Notes: generated from the letters alone by a model not told the origin. A DNA stretch of 64,000 nt from Fibrobacterota bacterium (GCA_003165595.1 PLWQ01000040.1:118182-182181), one strand, 5' to 3'; positions 8,868 to 18,100 are shown, numbered from the stretch's first letter. Translations and numbers: made by a program.

Positions 8868-9038
8868 CGTAGTCCTTGACTAAAGAAAACACAACCCCCC
8901 GCAGACGCCTGCCAGAAAATTACATCAGCCCTCCTGGCAGGGGCATAACGATTGAACCGCGATGGGCGGCAGTCGAATTCCCCGAAGCCAGCCGCAAGGT
9001 CCTTCAATTATTTTTACCCCGGGAAAAGGAGGCCCGGT

Positions 9039-9242
9039 ATGAAGCAGACGTTCAACACAGACAAGATGGTCGAAAGCGAGCTCGACAAGATAAGCGAGAA
9101 GGGCGAAGAAGTAGGTGCCGTTCTCGGCAGCATTTTCCGGTTTGTGGAGAAGAACGTGCTCGGCGTTGTCATTATCCTTGTGTTCGGGCTGCTGGTTTTC
9201 CTCTATGCGGTGGGCAAAGGGTTTGTGCGGAAACGTCGCTAG
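9039..9242 (+). CDS. Small single-span membrane protein (67 aa)
   Basis: 67 residues from ATG at 9039, eight bases after a strong AAAAGGAGG site; the open frame upstream of it is not needed. The N-terminal half is charged and helical (MVESELDKISEKGEEVG), followed by one transmembrane helix (VLGVVIILVFGLLVFLYAVG) and a basic end (KGFVRKRR), giving a likely cytoplasmic N-terminus. It is followed after 38 bases by the glycosyltransferase gene, with which it is probably co-transcribed. No family recognised. Confidence 0.7.
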   Translation: MKQTFNTDKMVESELDKISEKGEEVGAVLGSIFRFVEKNVLGVVIILVFGLLVFLYAVGKGFVRKRR

Positions 9243-9280
9243 GCCGTGCGGTTGTTGAACAACGGAGGGGAAGAATCACC

Positions 9281-10681
9281 ATGAAGTCCTTGGACAAACA
9301 GGAGTCCTTCGGCCCCCTCGGCATTGCCCTCATCATCATCATGTCCGTTTCCATCGTCGCCTCGTACATCGGCCTGAACCTTATTTACAACATTGAGGAT
9401 GTCGACGACGCCTGGTCGCTGTCCTTTATGTACAACGCTTTCGTGCGCCACATTCCGCCGGAATCAACGTTTGGCGGCGGCATGGCCAACCTGAATTTCT
9501 TCGGCATGACGCAGGCATACGTTTACGCCGGCATCCTCAATTGTGTCGGCTGGACAAAAGGGAATTCTCACCTGGTTTCGGCCTTTTTCATGCTGCTCGC
9601 CTCCTGTACCTGGTACGGCATCCTGAGAAAACTGAATTTTTCGAGGAAGGTTTCCCTCTATTTTTGCCTCCTCGTTCTGTGGTGCGAGCCTTTCTTCCGC
9701 GTGGCGCTTCTGCCGAGGCCGGAGGCGCTCACGTTTTTCCTTGTGAGTCTCGCGTTCTATTTTCTCGTGTGTGAAAGGTTTTACTTCCCTGCCGGGTTGC
9801 TGGCTGCGGTTGCCGTGGAAAACCACCCCATGGGAATCGTCTTCTTTGTGTATGCGCTGGCCTACGCGGCATCACGCCGCGCGGAGTACTGGAAGGACAG
9901 GCGACTGCTGGCAAGAAAAGCCCTGCTTCTTGCCGCGGGCGTCGCATGCGGCGCGGTATATTACGTCGCAATCCATTTCCACTACCTGCACCAATCGGCC
10001 CACATCGTGCGGCAGGGGGCCACCGAACTGGCGGGGTCGGTATTGTACCAGTACTTTTTCGTATGCGTAAACTATTTCCGGCACGTTGCGGATTTTGTGT
10101 TTTTTTGCTTCTGTCTCGTTCTGTACTTCTGGAAAGGGCTGTATAAGGAGAACAGGTTCGTGCTGTTCTTCCTGCTGTTCCTGGTTGCGGCGAACTTTGT
10201 CAATCCCCGGGGAAACTACGAATACTCCCTGTATTTTTATCCCGGGTTTCTTCTGCTGTCACTGTTTGTGTTTGAGAAATTCAAGCGCCTGGAATGGGCC
10301 GCAGCGATCCTGTTTCTGTTCTTCTTCGCTTACAATCTCACCATAGTGTATCGCAAACACTCCTACGACTTTAACGCGTACGTTGCCACGCTCCAGAGCG
10401 CGGTTCCCGGAAACAGTATACAGGTTGTGGGCAGTACCAACGAATGGTATGCGTTTAGAGACAGAGAGTATTACCCTGCGATTATCACCTACAACTTCGA
10501 CACCGCCGCGCCTTCGTTCTACTTGATTGAAGGGAACGACTACCGGCTTGGCCACGCGGGGGACAAGCGTAAAGTGCCTTTTAGGGAGCAGATTGAACAT
10601 CGTTATTCCGGTGCGCCGGTAGCATCGGTGGCGGTCAACGGCGAGCGGTTCGACATAGAACTGATGAAAAAGAACCGCTGA
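9281..10681 (+). CDS. GT-C fold membrane glycosyltransferase (GT39/ArnT-like)
   Basis: 466 residues. ATG is preceded by GGAGGGG; the open frame extends upstream but lacks a start signal. Nine or more transmembrane helices. The first periplasmic loop has the acidic signature IEDVDDAWSL (residues about 37-46), in the place of the catalytic D/E-x-D motif of polyprenol-phosphate-dependent GT-C enzymes. LLPRPEALTFFLVSLAFYF and NHPMGIVFFVYALA are typical of the PMT_2/GT39 fold. The C-terminal ~130 residues form a soluble domain. Expected role: transfer of a sugar from a polyprenyl-phosphate donor onto a periplasmic acceptor. The related gene at 17765-19253 and the FkbM methyltransferase next door suggest surface glycan work; the acceptor is unknown. 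Confidence 0.75.
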   Translation: MKSLDKQESFGPLGIALIIIMSVSIVASYIGLNLIYNIEDVDDAWSLSFMYNAFVRHIPPESTFGGGMANLNFFGMTQAYVYAGILNCVGWTKGNSHLVSAFFMLLASCTWYGILRKLNFSRKVSLYFCLLVLWCEPFFRVALLPRPEALTFFLVSLAFYFLVCERFYFPAGLLAAVAVENHPMGIVFFVYALAYAASRRAEYWKDRRLLARKALLLAAGVACGAVYYVAIHFHYLHQSAHIVRQGATELAGSVLYQYFFVCVNYFRHVADFVFFCFCLVLYFWKGLYKENRFVLFFLLFLVAANFVNPRGNYEYSLYFYPGFLLLSLFVFEKFKRLEWAAAILFLFFFAYNLTIVYRKHSYDFNAYVATLQSAVPGNSIQVVGSTNEWYAFRDREYYPAIITYNFDTAAPSFYLIEGNDYRLGHAGDKRKVPFREQIEHRYSGAPVASVAVNGERFDIELMKKNR

Positions 10682-10710
10682 TCGCATGCGCCCGCCCGGG
10701 ACTGCGGCGC

Positions 10711-11592
10711 CTAAGCGTTGAGAACCGAGGCGGCCTTTCCGCGCGGCACGGCAATGGTGTTGTCGGCATAGTGCGGGTAGTCGGCGGACCGGAAGTTGTA
10801 TTGTTCGTCAAGAAACCAGAATGAATATCCGAGCGGAGCGAGCGCTTCCTGAATGAATTTGAAAACCGGAATCTTCCGGTATTCCTCGAATACCCGCAGC
10901 GATTCGTAGTAGATAACGGGCTCCCGGGCTCCGAGCGTTGCAAGACCGCCCAGAACAACCTCGTACTCCATGCTTTCCACGTCGATCTTGACAAAGTCGA
11001 GTTTGCTGTCGGCCTTGTCTTTGAAGAAGTCGTCGATGGTGGTGACCGCCACCGACACGGTGTTGGCCCCGGGCGTTTCCACAAGATTGGCGTTGCCTTT
11101 TGCGTTTTCGTGCTCGTTCCAGTGGAGCGTCCCGGCCTTGTTGGAGAATCCGAGGTTGAACGTCTCGATGACATTTGCGACCGACGGATTCAGGGAAATG
11201 TTGCGCCTGAGCCTGTTGTAGGTGAGTGGGCCCGGTTCAAACGCCAGAACCTTGCCAAAGGGCCCGACTCTGTGCGCCAGCATGAGGGAAATTGCCCCCA
11301 CATTGGCGCCGACGTCGAGACAGCTGTTGCCTTGGTGCACGAACTTGCATATGGTGAAATACGTGCCTTTCTCATAGACCCTCGCAAGCATTTCCCTCTC
11401 GATAGGGTACCTCGTATCCAGGCTGACCGAGAAGATGCCCAGGTACTTTTTGTACAGGAAGCTTCTGTTGCTCGGGAAGACCACGAAGAACTTGGGGACG
11501 ATGTCGTTGAGGATGCCGAGCACCGGGTTCGGCAGCAGAGAAAACAGCGCGCGGAAAACGGAGATAACCAAACGTTTGATTGCTGTTGCCAC
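10711..11592 (-). CDS. FkbM-family SAM-dependent methyltransferase
   Basis: 293 residues from a GTG start. The SAM-binding motif I is CLDVGANVGAISLMLAHR at about residues 91-108, followed by VLAFEPGPLTYNRLRRNI (acidic loop, motif II) and LDFVKIDVESMEYEVVLGG, the FkbM signature around the conserved D and E. FkbM proteins methylate hydroxyls of sugars or polyketides. The N-terminal ~60 residues are hydrophobic/basic and may associate with the membrane. The gene converges on the GT-C glycosyltransferase gene, which supports a role in surface polysaccharide decoration; that link is inference. Confidence 0.85.
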   Translation of the reverse strand: MATAIKRLVISVFRALFSLLPNPVLGILNDIVPKFFVVFPSNRSFLYKKYLGIFSVSLDTRYPIEREMLARVYEKGTYFTICKFVHQGNSCLDVGANVGAISLMLAHRVGPFGKVLAFEPGPLTYNRLRRNISLNPSVANVIETFNLGFSNKAGTLHWNEHENAKGNANLVETPGANTVSVAVTTIDDFFKDKADSKLDFVKIDVESMEYEVVLGGLATLGAREPVIYYESLRVFEEYRKIPVFKFIQEALAPLGYSFWFLDEQYNFRSADYPHYADNTIAVPRGKAASVLNA

Positions 11593-11871
11593 TGTAACTC
11601 GATTCCCTGGTTCCGGCGGTGTACGGAGATGCCCGCGACGCAGAGAGCGTCCGGCTGCGGGGCATCTTCACTAAATTAAGTTACGCCCGTGCAGCGAAAC
11701 CATTAGGTGCCCTTGGCACGCGGAGCCACGTCGATTATCCGACGCGTGGTGAGGATGCCTCATACCGGGAGTTGCCGCTCATAATCTTCCCTTCCATAAT
11801 CATATGCTTTTCAATGAGGTCGATATAGATGCGTGCAAGTACGCGGCAATCTGCCGCCCCGGCAGACTGAA

Positions 11872-12756
11872 CTAAAACAAGAAAGTGATCCCGGGCCTGA
11901 TCTCAAATCCCACCGACGTCGCCGACTTAGGGTATCGATACGTTCCCGAGCCCGCCGAAACGTACCTGAGGGTTCCTTGCGGAGCGCCGTAGGCGGCGTA
12001 CTCAAATGGAACCACGCCGTCTATGGTTATCACGACCTTTCGGAGCGTTATGTCCAGCCCTGCGAGGAGATTTGCCCCGAAACCGAACCCTGTCATAGAC
12101 AGGTCGCCCATATAACCGCTCACGGCAACGTGCGAGTAATTGACAAAAACGCCTGCGCCGGTCTTGAACGAAAAACGCCGTTTGGGAGCCAGGCGCGCCC
12201 ACACATTGCACCCTGCGGACACGTCGAGGGTTGTGAGATAGGAGTCGTATTGCGAATAGTCAACCACCGTCATCACCTTTGGCGAATATCCGATCGACGC
12301 GGTCGGTTCGAGTCCAAGCACGGGACTAAGATTAACGAGCCCTTTGACTCTCAGGCTGAACATCTCGAAAATCGGCAGGTTTCCCAGCGAATCGACAATT
12401 TCTCCCGGCAGCGACGCTTTCCATTGGTCATAAACGTCCTGACTGAACTCGGTGAGGCCGATGGGATAGAAAATGAGAACGCCGATGGAAATGCCCATGC
12501 CGCCCTTGGCATTAAAAACGTCATGCGGTTTGCGGGCTTCGCTCCCGCTCGAAAAAGCGGAGGTCGTGGCGGATTTTGACTCAGCCTGCAATGCAGCCGG
12601 GCCGGCCACAGGAGCAGCAACGGGTGTGGTTTGAAGATGTCTGCCGGACGAGTCGGCAGCGATTGCCGTGTCAATCTCCGATGCGGTGGATTCCTCCACA
12701 ATCTGACCCCGGGCCAGTGATCCTAACAAAAGGCAAAGGACGGCGCATTTCCGCAT
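11872..12756 (-). CDS. Predicted outer-membrane beta-barrel protein
   Basis: 294 residues. Signal peptide (MRKCAVLCLLLGSLARGQ), then an Ala/Ser/Thr-rich linker (about 20-75), then a barrel of roughly eight to ten amphipathic strands (GGMGISIGVLIFYPIG, FSLRVKGLVNLSPVLGLEP, FKTGAGVFVNYSHVAVSGYM, FGFGANLLAGLDITLR). The protein ends GFEIRPGITFLF with a terminal Phe, the classical BAM recognition signal for outer-membrane insertion. No enzymatic motif; function unknown. Confidence 0.75.
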   Translation of the reverse strand: MRKCAVLCLLLGSLARGQIVEESTASEIDTAIAADSSGRHLQTTPVAAPVAGPAALQAESKSATTSAFSSGSEARKPHDVFNAKGGMGISIGVLIFYPIGLTEFSQDVYDQWKASLPGEIVDSLGNLPIFEMFSLRVKGLVNLSPVLGLEPTASIGYSPKVMTVVDYSQYDSYLTTLDVSAGCNVWARLAPKRRFSFKTGAGVFVNYSHVAVSGYMGDLSMTGFGFGANLLAGLDITLRKVVITIDGVVPFEYAAYGAPQGTLRYVSAGSGTYRYPKSATSVGFEIRPGITFLF

Positions 12757-12821
12757 GTCAACTCCAAAGGCTGGTCGCCAAGGCGACGGTAGATTGTTGA
12801 TGAAAGGTATCTCTATTGGAA

Positions 12822-14399
12822 TTACTCTGAGAAAGCGAACCAGCGTACAATCGGTACGCCTTTCTCAATGTCTTCCGATCCTGTCCTCATTCTCACCATA
12901 TAATACCCGGGCGCGACAGTACGGGTGTTCCATGGTACGCTGTGCGCGCCGGACCCAAAGTTGTCATTGACAAGAGATGTTACTTGGCGACCAGAAATAT
13001 CAAAGATCGTTACGGCTACTTTGTCCGGACGAGGCAGAGAAAAATCTATGTAAAGAATTGGGCCGGAACCTACGGAACGTATTTGAAGGGATGCTTGAGT
13101 CAACCTCGATTGCCGCGATTTATCGGAGATTACGCCGAGCATTTCCGAAAGCGGCCTCCGCCACACAATGCCGCTGCCGGTGGAGGCAAAGACAGTGCTG
13201 TCGTTCAGCGCAAGACTGTAGATAATGGAATCGGTGAGCCCTGCATTGGCAGAAGTCCAATGTGTGCCGTTGCTGGTGGAAACATATATGCCGCCGCCTT
13301 TGGTCTCCGCAACAAATGCGCCGTTGCCCGCTGAAGCCAATAGGGTTACCGGGAAAGGCGGTAATTCGTTTTTGACCGCTATCCAATTGGTTCCGTTGTT
13401 GGTAGACAGGTAAACTGAACTGCCTTCCGTCTCCTCAGCAAAAAGGTTGTTTCCGCAATCAAGAAGTTCCCATTGCATGCTCGCCCCGCCAAAAGTGGGG
13501 AGGCCGTTGTTGATTGCCGTCCAGGTCGTTCCTTTGTCGGTTGACCGGTAAACCTTGCCGAATTGGCTCGAATAAAAGAGAACGGTTCCATGTATGCACA
13601 GACCGCCTATGGCTCCGAGGCCATTTGTGATCGAGGTCCAATGTACCCCACTGTCGGAGGAAAGGTACACCCCTGCAAAATCACCCATGGCAAAAATGTC
13701 GCTGCCGTTTACAACAAGAGAATTGATCAAGAAAGCCAGTTCGGAAACCTTGGCCCAGCTCATTCCATTATTAGTGGAACGCAAGAGGACGGAGCCTTCC
13801 GAAGGAGCTCCGGGAATTGTCGTGGTGTCGGTGAGCGCAAAAATCGTTGCTCCGCTTACCGCCAGAGACCCGATGGACTTTTTGCTAAGACTTGAATCGG
13901 GAACATGCCAACTTGCGCCATTGTCGGTGGAGGAAAAAATACCGTTGTTTGTCCCGGCAAAAATGCCGTTTCCGCATGCGACCAGAGACCCGCCGCTCAC
14001 TTTTCCGAACGTGGTCTTTGTAAGTCCGGAATCAGCCGCGGTCCAGCTTGCGCCATTATCGGTTGAAAGAAAAACACCATTCGCTGTCCCGGCAAAGATT
14101 CCAGCATCATATGCGGCAAGAGAAATAATTGTATCTTTTGGTATTCCGGATGTTGCCGCAGTCCAACTCCTGCCGCCATTGGTTGACAGAAAAACGCCGC
14201 CAAAAGTTCCGGCAAAGACTGTACTCCCGTTTGCGGCAAGGGAATAAACTTGAATGTTCCCAAGTCCCGAATCGACTGCGCGCCAGTTCTTCCCGCTGTC
14301 ACTCGACACAAAAACACCACCGCTGTCCGTCCCCGCTAAAATGGTAGTACCGCTCACAGGGGCCTTTTCATGCCAACCATCCTTCCAAGAATCAAACAT
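12822..14399 (-). CDS. BNR-repeat beta-propeller protein with FlgD-like C-terminal tail
   Basis: 525 residues. At least nine repeats of about 40-45 residues carry the Asp-box signature S-T-D-N-G-x-S-W (e.g. GVFLSTDNGASWTAADSGL), as in sialidase/HCF136/sortilin-type propellers. Residues about 440-525 form a FlgD-like/type IX-like C-terminal domain (VAVTIFDISGRQVTSLV, VAPGYYMVRMRTG). Catalytic sialidase residues are not evident, so binding or scaffold function is more likely. The first codon follows an in-frame TAA directly. There is no signal peptide and no ribosome-binding site, so the true N-terminus with its export signal seems to be missing. Confidence 0.75.
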   Translation of the reverse strand: MFDSWKDGWHEKAPVSGTTILAGTDSGGVFVSSDSGKNWRAVDSGLGNIQVYSLAANGSTVFAGTFGGVFLSTNGGRSWTAATSGIPKDTIISLAAYDAGIFAGTANGVFLSTDNGASWTAADSGLTKTTFGKVSGGSLVACGNGIFAGTNNGIFSSTDNGASWHVPDSSLSKKSIGSLAVSGATIFALTDTTTIPGAPSEGSVLLRSTNNGMSWAKVSELAFLINSLVVNGSDIFAMGDFAGVYLSSDSGVHWTSITNGLGAIGGLCIHGTVLFYSSQFGKVYRSTDKGTTWTAINNGLPTFGGASMQWELLDCGNNLFAEETEGSSVYLSTNNGTNWIAVKNELPPFPVTLLASAGNGAFVAETKGGGIYVSTSNGTHWTSANAGLTDSIIYSLALNDSTVFASTGSGIVWRRPLSEMLGVISDKSRQSRLTQASLQIRSVGSGPILYIDFSLPRPDKVAVTIFDISGRQVTSLVNDNFGSGAHSVPWNTRTVAPGYYMVRMRTGSEDIEKGVPIVRWFAFSE

Positions 14400-14471
14400 T
14401 TAGGTATGCAATTGTTTCAAAAGGTCACTTTATCCGTCGGCCAATTTGCGAGGGTAAGGATGAGCGACGGA

Positions 14472-16100
14472 TTATCTGTCGGTAATTTCCTGTCCGGGCA
14501 TCGCAACCGCCCTGCCGTTGGGGAGAAAGAACTTCCCGTTTGTCTTGAGCATGGGCTGTGCGGCTATCCGTTGATTTCGTGCGCCCATCCCGGACACAAC
14601 GAGCCGGGGAGGTTTTTTTGCCGACTGCCTCATCTGTTTCGCTTCAACGTTCAATTGTTGCTTGACGGCACTGGGTGGACTGGACTTGCTTATTGGGAGA
14701 TACACAATGGTGGCGGTGTCGGGTACTTTTGACGGAAAACTACTGCCCCGGGCCGTGACGATTTGTTTCAACTTCACCATAGAATCGGTCATAGTGTCGA
14801 TTTCATAGCTGCTGATGACATAATTATAGACGGATGAAGCAGGGCCTTTTGTCAACTGCCCGTTCAGGTCCACAACATCTATATCAAACCCGGGTTCATA
14901 AATATCCCAACTCGTATCAATCATCACAGCTAATCTATAAATGGCAATTATTGCATGCTGATTGTCCGGTGAAAAATTACTGGAGAGAACAAGAACGGGC
15001 GGTCTCAAGGAAGAGTCTGTAGGATTATTGCTAAAAGGAATCACCGCGACACTGTCAGCGCTCCGGTTGGCTACACTCAGAGTGGTTGTTTGGCTGCTTG
15101 TCGAATCCGTCCACAAGCCCACTACACTGTTGGCAACCATGTAAACCGTTGGAGGCAGACCAAAGGCGATCTGATAATACAGATAGTTGGCCTTCTCGAT
15201 TACATCAAGGCCCTTAGGCCCTTCCAATTGCACCAACATATCTAATTGTGCTGAATACCTGGTCAGGCTGTCCTGGTTCGCCAAAGTCTTCCTGGCTTCG
15301 GTAAGCAACTCGATTACAATCTGTATGCAGCTAAACTTTGTTTCGATAGTGTCGCGGTCCAGCCCCTGGTACTTTGCCAAATCAGACCCCGACATCGGCA
15401 TCACTGCCGTAGCTAGAAGACCAAAACGGTTTGCTTCGTCTGTCAGCTGAGGTGCAGTTAATATATCTGTGCCCGAACTCCCAGGCCGGGGCGGAGCAGG
15501 AGTAAGACCTGATCCGCTTCCGCCGGCAAATGGGCCGCTTGCGGTAGTGTTGCCGCTGCCGGTTATCGTTTCGCCATTGACTGTTGCAAAGCTGAAACCA
15601 GCCGGCGCTGATGCGACCCTCGCTTGCGTTTTCCAGGTTTGTCTTCCGGTTATGGGGTTGACAAAGGTGGCTGTGTCAGGGGAATTTCCTATTTGCACAA
15701 CATATTGGACCTGTTTCGTCGAGTCATTCCAGACAACCACTTTCGCACTGTTTCCTATCGCCAAAACCCCGTATTTATGCGTCTGGTCCAGCGGCGTTTG
15801 GTCAAACGAATGCAAGGCCACCGGTTGATACGCGCCGCCCGCATCTTTCATGGCAAGTTTCACTGCAACACCTGTGTAATCTACCGTAATCCCCGAAGCC
15901 GAAAACGTGGTGCTGTCGACCCCGGAAGTGGTCCCCGCCTTCTTGCTCAAATGCGTCGAGGTACCTGACGATTTTTCTTCGCCATGGGCCGGAGGCAACA
16001 GGGTCCCGAAAAAAAACACGAGCGCTGCCGAAGAAGCTGCTATCGCGTGATGGGCCGACAGGGTGCGAGCAATATCAGGATGCTGTTTGCGTAGGAACAT
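14472..16100 (-). CDS. Large secreted protein of unknown function
   Basis: 542 residues. A basic N-terminus and hydrophobic stretch (AIAASSAALVFFFGTLLPPA) form a signal peptide. The mature protein is Ser/Thr/Gly-rich and strand-dominated; a Gly/Pro linker (GGSGSGLTPAPPRPGSSG, about residues 188-206) separates two parts. The first ~130 mature residues contain TVDYTGVAVKLAMKDAGGAY. The second part is alpha/beta with helices (DTIETKFSCIQIVIELLTEA). The C-terminus is basic and polar, with a short strand-rich end (FFLPNGRAVAMPGQEITDR). No known family. It lies 72 bases upstream of the BNR-repeat gene in the same direction and may be co-transcribed. Confidence 0.65.
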   Translation of the reverse strand: MFLRKQHPDIARTLSAHHAIAASSAALVFFFGTLLPPAHGEEKSSGTSTHLSKKAGTTSGVDSTTFSASGITVDYTGVAVKLAMKDAGGAYQPVALHSFDQTPLDQTHKYGVLAIGNSAKVVVWNDSTKQVQYVVQIGNSPDTATFVNPITGRQTWKTQARVASAPAGFSFATVNGETITGSGNTTASGPFAGGSGSGLTPAPPRPGSSGTDILTAPQLTDEANRFGLLATAVMPMSGSDLAKYQGLDRDTIETKFSCIQIVIELLTEARKTLANQDSLTRYSAQLDMLVQLEGPKGLDVIEKANYLYYQIAFGLPPTVYMVANSVVGLWTDSTSSQTTTLSVANRSADSVAVIPFSNNPTDSSLRPPVLVLSSNFSPDNQHAIIAIYRLAVMIDTSWDIYEPGFDIDVVDLNGQLTKGPASSVYNYVISSYEIDTMTDSMVKLKQIVTARGSSFPSKVPDTATIVYLPISKSSPPSAVKQQLNVEAKQMRQSAKKPPRLVVSGMGARNQRIAAQPMLKTNGKFFLPNGRAVAMPGQEITDR

Positions 16101-16614
16101 TTTCTTACCCCTTTGACAATAGGCAATTGCGCTTGTGAGTACTACTTATGTATGTGGAAAGACTCTGGTGAAGATCCATAGCCGACACATCCTCTGCATT
16201 TCCGGTATATCAAATCAAATCGGACAAAGAAAACAGAACACCCGAAAGACATGGATCTTTCTTTGGAAAAGGAACGGCCATGTGTCTACATACGATTCCG
16301 ATGCAAGAAAGGCTGGACGATGCGCTTTAAAAGGTTCGTGTGCATCGGTTCAGGAACCAACTCCGAGCGATATTGGCTTTTGTCAAATACGCCATTCACT
16401 CCAGCGAATATAAATAGATTCTCGGGGTGCTGGCTGTCAAGAATCATTGGGGAAATCGGGTGACTTGTTTGTAACAAACATGTAATGATCTATGCTGCTC
16501 GGCGGATACCAGGTTTGATCCTTGTCCTGAGGAAGCAATGCCTCGTCCACGGAGGTAGCAACCGGCGGCAGAATTTGGTTGCGAGGGGGATACGCGCCAA
16601 CGGCGAGGATCCTC
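16101..16614. other. Intergenic region without recognisable features
   Basis: About 500 bases upstream of the 542-residue secreted-protein gene; short frames on both strands lack ribosome-binding sites. The word TTGACAATAGGCAATTGC (16114-16131) also occurs at 4186-4203; this is probably chance. Confidence 0.4.
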
Positions 16615-16776
16615 CTACTGCCCGTAGAACAGTTTTATTGACGATTGCCTGTTCCCGTGCACGATGGTTGCCATGTAAACACCGGATGAAACAACCCGGC
16701 CGTTTCCGGACAGGTCGAGCGAAATGGAAGCAGACGGCTGCTGATTGACACTGGCGACCAGCCTGCCCGCGGGGCC
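16615..16776 (-). pseudogene. Orphan fragment of a FlgD-like/type IX-like C-terminal tail
   Basis: Fifty-three codons ending TAG, directly after and in frame with the TAA stop of the YXWGXW lipoprotein gene. The translation GRLVASVNQQPSASISLDLS, then SSGVYMATIVHGNRQSSIKL and FYGQ, is the second half of the C-terminal tail found in this genome's secreted proteins (compare AGRLV, S-G-V-Y-x-A-x-I). The first strands of that domain and its host protein are missing. It is best read as a remnant fused by deletion, or as a former extension cut off by a nonsense change. Confidence 0.65.
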
Positions 16777-17568
16777 TTACTTCTCCTGAACGACGTGCGG
16801 CTTTTCTTCGGCTTTGTTTTCGGGACGCTTTTTCTTATTTTTCTGTTTCGGCTTGACCACTTTGGCCTTTGCAGGAGCAGAGACCAATTTCTTGGCAAGA
16901 AGATCGGTACGAGGCTGTCCATGATTTGCAGACGCTCGCAATTCAGGGGTCATTCCGGCAGCTCGAACATGCTGTCTCTGGACGGGGGTCGGGCCAACAT
17001 GTTGCTCACGAGCCGCGGCAAGCTCCTCGTTTGTGGGTGTTGATGCTGTTCCTCCATTGCCGCCGTTGTAGCTGACAACGCTGACGGCGGCCCTCTTTTC
17101 CACGGGCGCCTGATAGGTGTTGCTCACAACCGCAACATTCACCTTTGTCACTTCGCTGTTGTAATAAAAGTCGTGTTCGCGCCAGTAGCCGCCCGAATAG
17201 CCGACTCCGGAGTAGCCCCAGCCGTAGTTTACTCCACCGTAAAATCCGACGTGCCGGCCCCAGTACCCCGAATGCCAGATATACGCGCCATCGGTCCAGC
17301 CCCAATAGCCTGGCGTCCACAGCAAACCGGCGCTCGGCGCCATTTCCCACATGCCCGGCACCCAATAGAAATCGTCGGAGCCGTACGCCCAATATCCCGG
17401 TATCCACAGATAGCCGGGCCCCGGGCAAAACGGCTGCTCGTAGTAGGGAATCGGCGGCGGCGGCGTGTGGATCGTGAGGGTTTCGGCGCATCCGGCCAGG
17501 ACCAGGGCAAGGGCGGCGATGATCGCACAGGGGCTCAGGGCGGCACAGATTGATTTTCCGGATTTCAC
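16777..17568 (-). CDS. YXWGXW-repeat lipoprotein
   Basis: 263 residues from GTG at 17568, preceded by GAGGTG. A lipoprotein signal peptide ends ALALVLAGC, so the protein is lipidated at the Cys. Residues about 45-140 contain tandem W/Y/G repeats (YLWIPGYWAYGSDDFYWVPG, LLWTPGYWGWTDGAYIWHSG), the YXWGXW repeat found in envelope lipoproteins of many Gram-negatives. The C-terminal 60 residues are Lys-rich and Ala/Pro-rich (KVVKPKQKNKKKRPENKAEE), a possible peptidoglycan- or nucleic-acid-contacting tail. Function of the family is not established. An in-frame C-terminal tail fragment follows the stop codon (16615-16776). Confidence 0.8.
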   Translation of the reverse strand: MKSGKSICAALSPCAIIAALALVLAGCAETLTIHTPPPPIPYYEQPFCPGPGYLWIPGYWAYGSDDFYWVPGMWEMAPSAGLLWTPGYWGWTDGAYIWHSGYWGRHVGFYGGVNYGWGYSGVGYSGGYWREHDFYYNSEVTKVNVAVVSNTYQAPVEKRAAVSVVSYNGGNGGTASTPTNEELAAAREQHVGPTPVQRQHVRAAGMTPELRASANHGQPRTDLLAKKLVSAPAKAKVVKPKQKNKKKRPENKAEEKPHVVQEK

Positions 17569-17764
17569 GGGTTTCACCTCTACTAACGGAATTGTTGGAG
17601 ACGGTATCAATAATATACTCTTTCTTTCCCGAAAAGTCTTTGGCCTTTTCTTGCTTTTGGTTGAGCGCATGAATTGATTTTTAGCGGAACCTCCGGCTCT
17701 TGTCCCGGGCTGGCACCGGCGGCCGACACCATCTGCTGAAACAGGAGTGTTGACAAAATCCACA

Positions 17765-18100
17765 ATGATTTCGTACGACAAGAATCCCGCGCCAACGACA
17801 TCTCACGGAAACCTCGACTCGACCGACGCCGGCCCCCGGCCCCTGTACCGGTATTGCGCGGCCGCCATGCTGTGCGCCGCGCTCGTTGTGAATATCCTGC
17901 TGGTATCGTTCCACTTCCGTACAGAGCAATACTATGCGGACAACGATACCTTCTACTACCTTTCCCTCGCCCGGAGTCTGGTGAAATCCGGCTCGATGAT
18001 CGACAGCACCACGACGCCCCCCCCAACATTTCGGCACTCCTCAGAACGGTATTGTGCTGATTTTCGCCGCGGGCCTCAAACTCGGAATTCCTTTGCGTAA
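17765..18100 (+). pseudogene. 5' part of frameshifted GT-C glycosyltransferase
   Basis: ATG at 17765 (GTG at 17747 is an alternative) opens a frame beginning MISYDKNPAPTTSH with a transmembrane helix (AAAMLCAALVVNILLVSF) and the acidic luminal motif YYADNDTFYYLSLARSL, characteristic of GT-C glycosyltransferases. The frame leaves homology at a run of eight C (18017-18024). With seven C the sequence reads TTPPQHFGTPQNGIVLIFAA, continuing smoothly into the next frame. Thus 17765-19253 is one gene split by a one-base homopolymer change. It could be a sequencing error, a true pseudogene or a phase-variable tract. Confidence 0.7.

Noticed and set aside
8876-9280. Long N-terminal extension of the GT-C glycosyltransferase frame
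   Set aside because: The extension overlaps the small membrane-protein gene, has no membrane or glycosyltransferase features, and a good ribosome-binding site precedes ATG 9281.
11600-11675. Possible fourth copy of the 68-bp repeat
   Set aside because: Only the end (GACGC...GCTGCGGGGCATCTTC) resembles the other copies, and it is opposite in orientation to the next gene. Too weak to call.
16114-16131. 18-base word shared with 4186-4203
   Set aside because: One copy lies in a signal-peptide coding region, the other in a gap. Flanks differ, so chance or codon constraint is likely.
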